From assembly GCA_910587925.1 (NCBI GenBank), contig CAJUOC010000006.1, positions 1-64,000 on the forward strand: DNA of 64,000 nucleotides. Reading direction: 5' to 3'. A program made the translations under genes and the position numbers. The notes beneath the pieces were generated by a model, which did not search any database, was not told the DNA's origin, and saw only the letters and a list, made by a program, of their open reading frames with translations. This document shows, one piece after another, positions 57,682-64,000 of the stretch; the first letter of the stretch is position 1, and each line of letters begins with the position of its first letter. The stretch is from an uncultured Muribaculaceae bacterium. GTDB lineage: Bacteria; Bacteroidota; Bacteroidia; Bacteroidales; Muribaculaceae.

Positions 57682-59190
57682 TCAATGATTGCCGGTCTGT
57701 TGCGGGGCGATGGCCGTGACACTCTCAATCCAACTCCTGTATCCGGATTGTCCCGGAAAAGATGTCTGTGAGTGCATCAGATTGTGCTCTCTGTCAAACA
57801 CCAGATACGACGGGAATCCCTCAAGGCCATACATCCGGCCTATGCGGGCCGCATCCTCGGCGCTTATACGCAGATTCACGCCGTCGATATCGGCGGCGCG
57901 CCGCTCCCATTGGTCAGCAGCCGACGACTCGTCGCAGATAAAAAGAAAAACAATATCCGACCGGGGCAGTTCTCGCCGTATTATCTCGCTCCTGTTTATC
58001 GCATCAAGACAGGGCGCGCACCAGGTGTTCCACAGGTCGACGATGACAGGCCGGCCGGGATACATCTTATCGATATAGCGCCGGATATCAAACGATACGG
58101 CCGACAAATCCTGCCTGGTGGGCTGTTTGGCAGACTGCACCAGCCGGGCATGCTTGGCTATTATGATCTTGTCGAGGTCATTGTCGGTAAACGCCGCCTG
58201 GATATTGGCAATCTGCATGGCCGTGAGCGGCTCGCGCCTGATATCGATTTGCTCGACATACGACATCGCCGCAAGCAGGTCAAGCAGCAGACGGGTCGGC
58301 CTCGATATGGCAGGCAGCATCTGTTCCCTCGCAGCGGATTGCCATTCGGCTACAGGTGTATCTCCTATCACCCCGAAGCCGCCTTCGGGAAAACGCAGCA
58401 GGGCATAGAGAAACGATTTGAGCCCCGTAAACGGCAGCCGAGTGAGAAACACCGGCGAGTAGTCGATACTGTCAAGGAATGCATAAGACTTCATCGGAGG
58501 CTCGTCGACAGCGAGAGAGTGGATTCTCTCGGCGGCCTTTACATAGGGGATTACGTCGACCGATGCAAAGCGGCATTTCAGACTGTTGACAAACCAGTTT
58601 GGAGCATTTTCGGGAATCCCCTCTCCCTCGGTAGCGTAATCCAGCAGCTTGGGATATATCACCGTATTCTCGTAATGGCGCACTTTTTCCCATGAGTCAT
58701 ACATTTGGGGCGGCACGACACCGACGACCTCCGGCGCCACAAAACGCATGTATATCGAGCTGAGTCTTTGCCAATCCTCGGCTGTCAATGCCGCCGTGTC
58801 TGAATTTGTACAAGCTACAAATCGGTACTCCGCGTCTATGGTAAATGTCAGCTCAACCGGCTTTTCCTGATAGAGCGTGACCATATAGCCGAATCCACCG
58901 CCGCCACATTCAAATCTAAGGCCTACGATTTCTTCAAGCATCTCAAGAGGTATCGAGCCTCGGAATTCATTGCCGCATTTCTGGAGCTTAAATGTAGTGT
59001 TGTCAAAAAAGTCACAGAAAATCGGGGCTGTATCAATCCATATGGCAGCATCTTCGAGGCTTACCGTGTCGGGTTGCTCGATAGTGACTGAGAGGCTTGC
59101 GTTTCCAATCTTTATACCGTTGGCCGCAGAGGCGAGGCAGGGTAGGGCAAACAATCCCGGCAATAGGATAAGGAGGAGTCTGAATATCAT
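57682..59190 (-). CDS. Exported thioredoxin-like (TlpA type) protein
   Basis: The 502-residue protein has a signal peptide (MIFRLLLILLPGLFALPCLA), a long N-terminal region of about 350 residues with a beta-rich part and then helices, and a C-terminal thioredoxin fold with WCAPC (Cys391, Cys394). The large N-terminal extension is common in Bacteroidetes TlpA relatives. It is probably a periplasmic disulfide reductase. An ATG at 59190 is used. The S41 protease gene follows after 11 nt. TATAATTG upstream on the minus strand (near 59235) is a weak -7 box. Confidence 0.85.
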   Translation of the reverse strand: MIFRLLLILLPGLFALPCLASAANGIKIGNASLSVTIEQPDTVSLEDAAIWIDTAPIFCDFFDNTTFKLQKCGNEFRGSIPLEMLEEIVGLRFECGGGGFGYMVTLYQEKPVELTFTIDAEYRFVACTNSDTAALTAEDWQRLSSIYMRFVAPEVVGVVPPQMYDSWEKVRHYENTVIYPKLLDYATEGEGIPENAPNWFVNSLKCRFASVDVIPYVKAAERIHSLAVDEPPMKSYAFLDSIDYSPVFLTRLPFTGLKSFLYALLRFPEGGFGVIGDTPVAEWQSAAREQMLPAISRPTRLLLDLLAAMSYVEQIDIRREPLTAMQIANIQAAFTDNDLDKIIIAKHARLVQSAKQPTRQDLSAVSFDIRRYIDKMYPGRPVIVDLWNTWCAPCLDAINRSEIIRRELPRSDIVFLFICDESSAADQWERRAADIDGVNLRISAEDAARIGRMYGLEGFPSYLVFDREHNLMHSQTSFPGQSGYRSWIESVTAIAPQQTGNH

Positions 59191-60200
59191 TTTCAATCAG
59201 GAATAGATTTAAGGTAGGGTTTGCGCTGCAATTATACGAAAAATCCGTGATAATCAGCGAGTCAATATACGCTAATACTACGCCGCCTCGTAAAAATTAA
59301 CATCCGTTAAGACAACTCGTCCGATATTTATAGGTTGAATAAACTGATTATGCGACAGCACCGTACGAAAAGAGCGGGTAGGGTATCCATATGAATATGC
59401 CCACATACCCCGACCATACAATCGAGAGACCACAGAAACACATCTAATACACTCCGCAGCCGGACTTCATCAGCGGCGGCCCGCAAGAAATATAACTCGC
59501 GACGACCATAAACATCCAGCGTGATGAGCGGCAATGATTACAACAGTGATACAATACACGCCACGCCCGAACGTCAGCGGCAAAGAGCCGTAAGCAATAC
59601 ACACCTCGCCCGTAAAGATACCAAACGTAACCGATGTGGTGAAATCAGCGGCCGTCGGCTGCGGCGAGCAACCTGGATAGAGTACAATACAGTCAAACGT
59701 CAGCGGCAAAGAGCCGTAAGCAATACACACCTCGCCCGTAAACATACCAAGCGTAATCAGCGTGGTGAAATCAGCGGACGTAGGCTGCGGCGAGCAACCT
59801 AGATAAAGCACAATACACACCACGGCCACAGACAGACGAAGCGGAACGCAGCAGGGGATAGCTCACGCTGCACCCGCACTCGCAATTTAACATAATATAG
59901 ATTCTATGCGAATCGGACAGGTGTATACGCCGAGCGCTTGGAGGGCTTAAGTGGCGGTCACCGTCGCCTGTACAAGAAGTCCCGCCACGCAAATAAATGA
60001 TTCGTATCCGGGACTCGCTATACAGTATGATATGTATCGCCCGTCGCAAGACTTAAAATTCCGCAAAGAATACATACCACCCGATGCGCTGTTATAGTTG
60101 ATGGCAAGATCATAGCTGATGACAGCGGGTGCTTGACGTAGAATTTCCGCGCAGATTATCTGAATCTTCGAAGAAACTAAATCGTTTTACGGATAAAATT
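59191..60200. other. Gene-poor stretch with degenerate repeats
   Basis: I see no credible gene here. Base composition shifts toward AT compared with the neighbours. Open frames exist on both strands (for example 59328-59534, 59470-59829, 59521-59802), but they mirror each other through a tandem repeat and lack start signals or recognisable domains. The segment may be decayed sequence or a non-coding locus. Confidence 0.6.
59571..59822. repeat. 126-bp tandem direct repeat, two copies
   Basis: Copy one starts ACGTCAGCGGCAAAGAGCCG at 59571 and copy two at 59697. By eye they are about nine-tenths identical, diverging at the right end. The period is 42 codons exactly, which is why open frames run through on both strands. 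Short related fragments (ACAATACACrCC) border it on both sides, suggesting more degenerate copies. Confidence 0.85.
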
Positions 60201-60240
60201 ACAGCCATATCTGCGACCGTATCATCACAGATAAGGCTGT
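60201..60240. terminator. Bidirectional terminator-like hairpin
   Basis: ACAGCCATATCTG (60201-60213) pairs with CAGATAAGGCTGT (60228-60240) with one mismatch and a 14-nt loop. On the minus strand it is followed by TAATTTTATCC. It lies about 75 nt past the end of the small membrane protein gene and could end that transcript. Confidence 0.5.
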
Positions 60241-60313
60241 ATAATTGTAATTATTTGGCCATAGGCCGTTCCACGTGACCCATGCCCCCATCGCGGGCGT
60301 AACCAGACTTGAT

Positions 60314-60619
60314 TTATGCCTTGGCCCAGGTAGTGCCGAAAATCACGGCATAGGCTGCCATTGCGACAAATGAGGCCAATGCGATACAACCGAGCGTCAG
60401 ACACACGATAGCTACTATCCGCGACGCCTTGTGCCGCGATAATGCAAGCGAGGCCGAGCACAGCAGCAGCACAGCCGCTGCCGGCAGCAAAACCCCAAAC
60501 AGCATGATTGCATAAGCTCCGTCGTTCCAGCCCAGGAGCGTCGCTCCGTCGTGCATTATAGCGGATGTAAGCGATACAAGGCTCTCGCTGGGTGCTTGAG
60601 TGGTGGCGATGGCGTTCAT
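60314..60619 (-). CDS. Small two-helix membrane protein
   Basis: The 101-residue product has a polar N-terminus (MNAIATTQAPSESLVSLTSAI), then two strong hydrophobic helices: AIMLFGVLLPAAAVLLLCSASLAL and IVAIVCLTLGCIALASFVAMAAYAVIF, with a short basic loop (SRHKASR) between. No family is recognised. Codon use is like the genome's real genes, in contrast to the non-coding flanks. CATATTTG on the minus strand near 60650 is a near-match -7 box. Likely a real inner-membrane protein of unknown function. Confidence 0.65.
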   Translation of the reverse strand: MNAIATTQAPSESLVSLTSAIMHDGATLLGWNDGAYAIMLFGVLLPAAAVLLLCSASLALSRHKASRIVAIVCLTLGCIALASFVAMAAYAVIFGTTWAKA

Positions 60620-61332
60620 GTGATGGATATTTTCAATTAGATAACAATCAAATATGAATGTTGGCTGACTTCGAGCGCGGGTCGGCCCAAATCGACCTTA
60701 CTTAGGTAAAACAATTCTGGTTGATGTTTGGATTGTGATAGGCAAAAAAAATAGTTAATGTTGGCATAATTGACTGTAGTAATGTTAAATATGTACAACT
60801 TACGACCTCAAATGCTATACTTTTGCCCCCGGAGATTGTTGTATTTGCAAACAGACGACCCGTCTGCCACGAATTTTGAAAAATTGCCCGGATTTACGGA
60901 AATATAACCTCCATATACTGACAAGAATGAAATTTAGAGTGCAAACACAAATTATAGTTGCATTTACATATTGAAACGGAGGCTAATCTGAACTGATTTA
61001 TAATTTACAATTACACCAATCAAGTGCGCGATTATACCCGTAAAGCTGATTTTGCAAACACACCTCACCCGTTTACAATTTCAACTATTTCGCATTAACA
61101 CTTTTTAAAAAACGGCACACATAATTGATACTCATATGTATTACGCCGATTTCTTGAATCGTTACAACAGCGTGTGCACCTACACCCATGTATTACTGTA
61201 TGCCAACACATAGCTACGCGTAAGTAATTCGCTTTCAATGTATGGTATCATAATTATTAAATATTTAGTTTAGCATATGCAGTGCGTGATATACAAACGC
61301 AAATTATATCGTAATTTACATTTATCACTTAT
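60620..61332. other. AT-rich intergenic region without genes
   Basis: Most of this stretch has no open frame of note and is far AT-richer than the rest of the window. It has a consensus-like -7 box TACTTTTG at 60818-60825 followed by a short hairpin CAGACG/CGTCTG (60852-60866), possibly a small RNA start, and several copies of the CAAAC repeat described separately. Confidence 0.6.
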
Positions 61333-61350
61333 GTTTGCAAACGCAAATAT
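60942..61350 (+). repeat. Dispersed CAAACrCAAATTATA direct repeats
   Basis: CAAACACAAATTATA at 60942-60956 and CAAACGCAAATTATA at 61294-61308 differ at one base in 15. Shorter forms are CAAACGCAAATAT at 61338-61350, CAAACACAC at 61055-61063 and CAAACAG at 60848-60854. Three of them are preceded by TTTG, giving the palindrome GTTTGCAAAC at 61333-61342 and close variants at 60843 and 61050. The most complete cluster is directly upstream of the -33 box of the XRE regulator gene. Confidence 0.7.
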
Positions 61351-61368
61351 GCGATTTTCAACACTAAA

Positions 61369-61400
61369 TTTGCATATATAAAACAGATGTTTTACATTTG
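61369..61400 (+). promoter_or_regulatory. Promoter of XRE regulator gene
   Basis: TTTG (61369-61372), a 20-nt spacer and TACATTTG (61393-61400) match the full consensus. A 48-nt leader follows to the ATG at 61449. The GTTTGCAAAC palindrome lies 27 nt upstream of the -33 box. Confidence 0.8.
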
Positions 61401-61448
61401 CAAAGTCAATAATTTTGAATATTAAACCCATTTTACAGTCGTTGAGGC

Positions 61449-61967
61449 ATGGATATCGTAGACAGATTGGTTGAATATAGAGATTATGTCGGGCTGACCA
61501 ATTCTCAGCTTGCCGACCGGGCCGGTATACCGCGCCCCACTCTCTCCCAGTTTCTCAACGGACGCAACAAGCGTCTCAGCGACGACATGACTTCGAAGCT
61601 GCACGCGGCTTTTCCCGATCTCAACGTGCTGTGGCTGCTTTTTGGCGAGGGAGATATGGTGACGGATTCAAATTTTAAAACCTCAGAGGGCAAAATCGAC
61701 CCGATAATTGACGAATCCGTGCCTGAATCATCTCTCTGTAAGGACATTGAAGAGCCGGCCGTGTATGGCTCCCCGTCTCCGAAGCCGTATACAAACGGGA
61801 AACACGAGGCATACACCAGTGCCGCCTGCGGCGTAAAGGCTCCATCAGACCCCGGCATACCATTGCCTCCCGTGCCTCCGCTGTCGACAGACCCGGCCAA
61901 GAAGATTCAGTCGATAATGGTTTTCTACAGCGACAGCAGTTATGAGATATTCACTCCGGCTGAGTGA
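61449..61967 (+). CDS. XRE/Cro-type helix-turn-helix regulator
   Basis: The 172-residue protein has an N-terminal HTH domain (LTNSQLADRAGIPRPTLSQFLNGRNKRLSDDM, residues about 17-48, in two motifs), ending with LNVLWLLFGEGDMV as in Bacteroidetes phage-repressor-like proteins. A disordered Pro/Ser-rich middle follows. A short conserved-looking C-terminal strand (IQSIMVFYSDSSYEIFTPAE) ends it; this tail recurs in Bacteroidetes HTH proteins. It may bind the repeats upstream of its own promoter (inference). It ends at a bidirectional terminator shared with lpdA. Confidence 0.85.
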   Translation: MDIVDRLVEYRDYVGLTNSQLADRAGIPRPTLSQFLNGRNKRLSDDMTSKLHAAFPDLNVLWLLFGEGDMVTDSNFKTSEGKIDPIIDESVPESSLCKDIEEPAVYGSPSPKPYTNGKHEAYTSAACGVKAPSDPGIPLPPVPPLSTDPAKKIQSIMVFYSDSSYEIFTPAE

Positions 61968-61982
61968 ACGCCTCAGCCGGAT

Positions 61983-62022
61983 AAAAAAATCCCGGAGGGG
62001 GACTTCCCTCCGGGATTTTTTT
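61983..62022. terminator. Bidirectional Rho-independent terminator
   Basis: A 17-bp perfect stem, A-run plus TCCCGGAGGG (61983-61999) and its inverse (62006-62022), with a 6-nt loop. It serves both the XRE gene (+) and lpdA (-), whose stops lie within 16 nt on each side. Confidence 0.95.
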
Positions 62023-62037
62023 ATCTTTCATGCGGTA

Positions 62038-63336
62038 TCAGATGAAGATCTCGCTCAATGTCGGGTGGGCATGTATGTATCGCCGCGGTATGTCGGTATA
62101 AGGTACCTTGTCGGCCACAAGCATGGTCGCCTCAGCCACCAGGTCGGAAGCATGCGGCCCGATGATGGCCGCAGCCATCACGGTACCGTCGGCTCGGTCG
62201 CAGGAGAGCTTTACAAATCCCTCACCCTCACCCATAGCAAGAGCCTTGCCGTTGGCGCCGAACATGCGCTTTACCGTGACCACATCTGCATCATCGCCGA
62301 CAATACCTACCTGCGCCACCTCAGGGTGCGTGAACACCACGGCGGGCACCACACGGCTGTCAAACCACGCCGCATCGCCGTGAATCACCACGTGGGCCTG
62401 CGCCTCGGCTGAATGGGCCAGCAGCGACAGACCGTTGACGTCGCCGATAGCGTAGATACCCACGGCCGAGGTACGCATATCGCTGTCGACCCGTATGTAG
62501 CCGCGGGCGTCAAGCTCCACCCCGCACTCCCCGCAACCGTCGGGGATTACCGGCCGACGGCCGACAGAGGCTACGACCGTCTCGCCGCAGACCTCCGCGG
62601 CACCCTTGCGCGTGGTATAGCTCACACGGCCCTCGGGCGATATGGCGGTGACTTCGGCTCCTGTGACAATCTCCATCCCGCGGCGCGTCATGGTCATGCG
62701 CAGCCGCTTGGCCACCTCGGCATCTATACCCGGCAATATCTCGCGGCAGTACTCAAGCACTGTCACTTTCACTCCCATGGCATGCCATATCGAGGCAAGC
62801 TCCATGCCGATGACTCCTCCGCCGACGATGACCGCCGAGGCGGGCAGCCTCTCGAGGCTGAGCGCGGCAGTGCTGTCGACAGCATATCGGCCGCCCTCGG
62901 CCCGCAGGGGCGCCGGGCACGAGCCGGTGGCTATCACTATGCGCCGCCGAGCCTGAAGCACATCACCATCGGACGTATGAACTTGCATGCCGGGACGCAA
63001 CGCGGCTTCCGAAGCGATAAGCTCCACTCCCCGCAATTGCGTTGCGATACCCTGACGCAGGGTGTCGACCACTGCCTCCATGCGACGGCGGGCGGCATCG
63101 TAGTCGAGCGTCACATCCGGGCAACCGACACCAAACTCACCGGCGCGGCGGCACGCACGCAATACATCGGCGCTCGCCGCAAGGCATTTGGTGGGTATGC
63201 ATCCGCGGTTGAGACACGTGCCCCCTACCCGGTCGCGCTCGACCAGCGCCACGCTCTCGCCTGCTGCAGCAAGTCCGGCGGCCACCTGGTAGCCGCCGGG
63301 GCCTGCGCCTATCACGATGGTATCAAACTGCCGCAT
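62038..63336 (-). CDS. lpdA: Dihydrolipoyl dehydrogenase
   Basis: This FAD enzyme reoxidises the lipoyl arm of lipoyl-carrying proteins with NAD. The 432-residue protein starts MRQFDTIVIGAGPGGYQVAA, with the redox pair Cys41-Cys46 in GGTCLNRGCIPTK, a second GxGxxG (VIVGGGVIGMELAS) and the C-terminal catalytic HAHPTLSE (His424, Glu429). It is slightly shorter than the usual 450-470 residues. The start overlaps the gcvPB stop by 14 nt, so it probably acts as the L-protein of glycine cleavage. Confidence 0.95.
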   Translation of the reverse strand: MRQFDTIVIGAGPGGYQVAAGLAAAGESVALVERDRVGGTCLNRGCIPTKCLAASADVLRACRRAGEFGVGCPDVTLDYDAARRRMEAVVDTLRQGIATQLRGVELIASEAALRPGMQVHTSDGDVLQARRRIVIATGSCPAPLRAEGGRYAVDSTAALSLERLPASAVIVGGGVIGMELASIWHAMGVKVTVLEYCREILPGIDAEVAKRLRMTMTRRGMEIVTGAEVTAISPEGRVSYTTRKGAAEVCGETVVASVGRRPVIPDGCGECGVELDARGYIRVDSDMRTSAVGIYAIGDVNGLSLLAHSAEAQAHVVIHGDAAWFDSRVVPAVVFTHPEVAQVGIVGDDADVVTVKRMFGANGKALAMGEGEGFVKLSCDRADGTVMAAAIIGPHASDLVAEATMLVADKVPYTDIPRRYIHAHPTLSEIFI

Positions 63337-64000
63337 CGCACCAATCCTTGTAAGTGACCTTGGGATGCAGGGCCGCCTCGGTGTCGTCGGGGCGGCGACA
63401 CGGGGTATCATGCGGCGCGTCCTTCACCGTCGCGGGCGACTCAGACGCCTCCCTGGCAATGGCGCGCATCACCTCGACAAAGGCATCGAGAGTCTCAAGG
63501 CTCTCGGTCTCGGTGGGCTCGATCATCAGCGACTCATGGAAAAGCAACGGGAAATAGATGGTCGGGGCATGAAAGCCGAAGTCGAGCAGCCGCTTGGCCA
63601 CGTTGAGAGTGGTCACGCCGGTCGACTTGTCGCGCAGACCGTCGAATACAAACTCATGCTTGCATGGCCCGGGGATGGGCAGTTCATACAGGTCACTGAG
63701 GCGGTGCATCACGTAATTGGCGTTGAGCGTGGCCAGCGGCCCCACCTGCGATATGCCCTCGGCTCCGAGAGTTAGGATGTATGCCAGGGCACGGATGTAG
63801 ACGGTATAGTTGCCCAGCCACGACGAGATACGCCCCATCGCATCGGCCGAGTCTGCCACGACGTCAAACGTACCGTCGGCGAGCTGTACCACCCGCGGAT
63901 TGGGCAGAAAACGCTCCAGGCCGGCGCGCACGCCCACGGGGCCGGCTCCGGGACCGCCGCCGCCGTGAGGCGTGGCAAAGGTCTTGTGGAGGTTGACGTG
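63323..64000 (-). CDS. gcvP: Glycine dehydrogenase (decarboxylating), C-terminal part; truncated by window edge
   Basis: The P-protein decarboxylates glycine with PLP and passes the aminomethyl group to the lipoyl H-protein. The 225 visible codons are the C-terminal end. The frame is open to base 64000 and begins with the PLP-lysine motif HVNLHKTFATPHGGGGPG, then SWLGNYTVYIRALAYILTLGAEGI. Whether it is a full-length gcvP or a separate gcvPB subunit cannot be seen; the 5' part lies outside. It is linked to lpdA by overlap. Confidence 0.95.
   Translation of the reverse strand, partial: HVNLHKTFATPHGGGGPGAGPVGVRAGLERFLPNPRVVQLADGTFDVVADSADAMGRISSWLGNYTVYIRALAYILTLGAEGISQVGPLATLNANYVMHRLSDLYELPIPGPCKHEFVFDGLRDKSTGVTTLNVAKRLLDFGFHAPTIYFPLLFHESLMIEPTETESLETLDAFVEVMRAIAREASESPATVKDAPHDTPCRRPDDTEAALHPKVTYKDWCDAAV

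Noticed and set aside
59328..59534. Minus-strand 68-codon frame
   Set aside because: No start context, odd composition and no recognisable feature; it lies in the gene-poor stretch.
59470..59829. Minus-strand 119-codon frame
   Set aside because: It simply translates the tandem repeat; the opposite strand is open too, and there is no domain or promoter.
59771..60049. Minus-strand 92-codon frame
   Set aside because: Cys/Arg/Ser-rich translation with no promoter; it shares phrases with the repeat frames and is probably non-coding.
61449..61967. Prophage identity of the XRE gene
   Set aside because: No integrase, structural or lysis gene is near; similar regulators are common on Bacteroidetes chromosomes.

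Overview
The window is a gene-dense bacterial chromosome segment of about 64 kb with roughly fifty protein genes. Nearly every intergenic region carries the Bacteroidetes housekeeping promoter (TTTG, a 19-22 nt spacer, then TAnnTTTG), and Shine-Dalgarno sequences are not evident. Together with Bacteroidales-typical families (DUF4954, DUF5683, HU-CCDC81/SPOR protein, class III fructose bisphosphatase, GH77 with tandem CBM20), this points to a Bacteroidales gut-type anaerobe. Coding GC looks high for that order (around 60% by eye), so a Muribaculaceae- or Alistipes-like lineage is possible, but I cannot fix the family. No rRNA, tRNA, CRISPR array, transposase or prophage was seen.

Layout. 0-2.3 kb: mnmE and a secreted/anchored DNA/RNA nuclease (-). 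2.3-8.2 kb: a four-gene RND efflux operon (TolC-like, adaptor, permease, small PG0541-like protein). 8.2-13.7 kb (-): hemW, an AddB-like Fe-S nuclease, a 56-residue 2[4Fe-4S] ferredoxin and mltG. 13.7-27.1 kb (+): fbp (apparently leaderless), B12-dependent ribonucleotide reductase, GH77 glucanotransferase, then pyrB-pyrI-flavin reductase-glyA-ispD-recG. 27.2-34.7 kb (-): a conserved hypothetical and a complete histidine-utilisation operon ftcD-hutU-hutH-hutI. 34.7-35.0 kb: a probable structured non-coding RNA with its own promoter. 35.1-42.5 kb (-): parA-parB-DUF5683-lytic transglycosylase-OPT transporter-MATE exporter. 42.6-49.4 kb (+): surE-ispE, grpE-dnaJ, an iron-type alcohol dehydrogenase and DUF4954. 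49.4-55.9 kb: small TPR proteins, a MINPP-type phosphatase, an HU/SPOR protein, and a nitroreductase-DUF2520-HAD-Maf cluster. 55.3-59.2 kb (-): a lipoprotein, then a thioredoxin-like protein plus S41 protease pair. 59.2-61.4 kb: a gene-poor, AT-richer stretch with a 126-bp tandem repeat, one small membrane protein and a family of CAAACrCAAATTATA repeats leading to an XRE-type regulator. 62.0-64.0 kb (-): dihydrolipoyl dehydrogenase and the 3' part of glycine dehydrogenase.

How it fits together. Histidine breakdown (Hut plus FtcD), serine hydroxymethyltransferase and the glycine cleavage genes all feed one-carbon units to tetrahydrofolate. pyrBI gives pyrimidines, nrdJ deoxynucleotides, and ispD/ispE are two steps of the MEP isoprenoid pathway. 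ParAB, RecG and the AddB-like nuclease serve chromosome maintenance. Most of the window is ordinary core genome. The least explained parts are the 34.8-35.0 kb RNA candidate, the divergent promoter palindrome at 49.7 kb, the split parS-like inverted repeat before parA, and the repeat-rich island at 59.2-61.4 kb.
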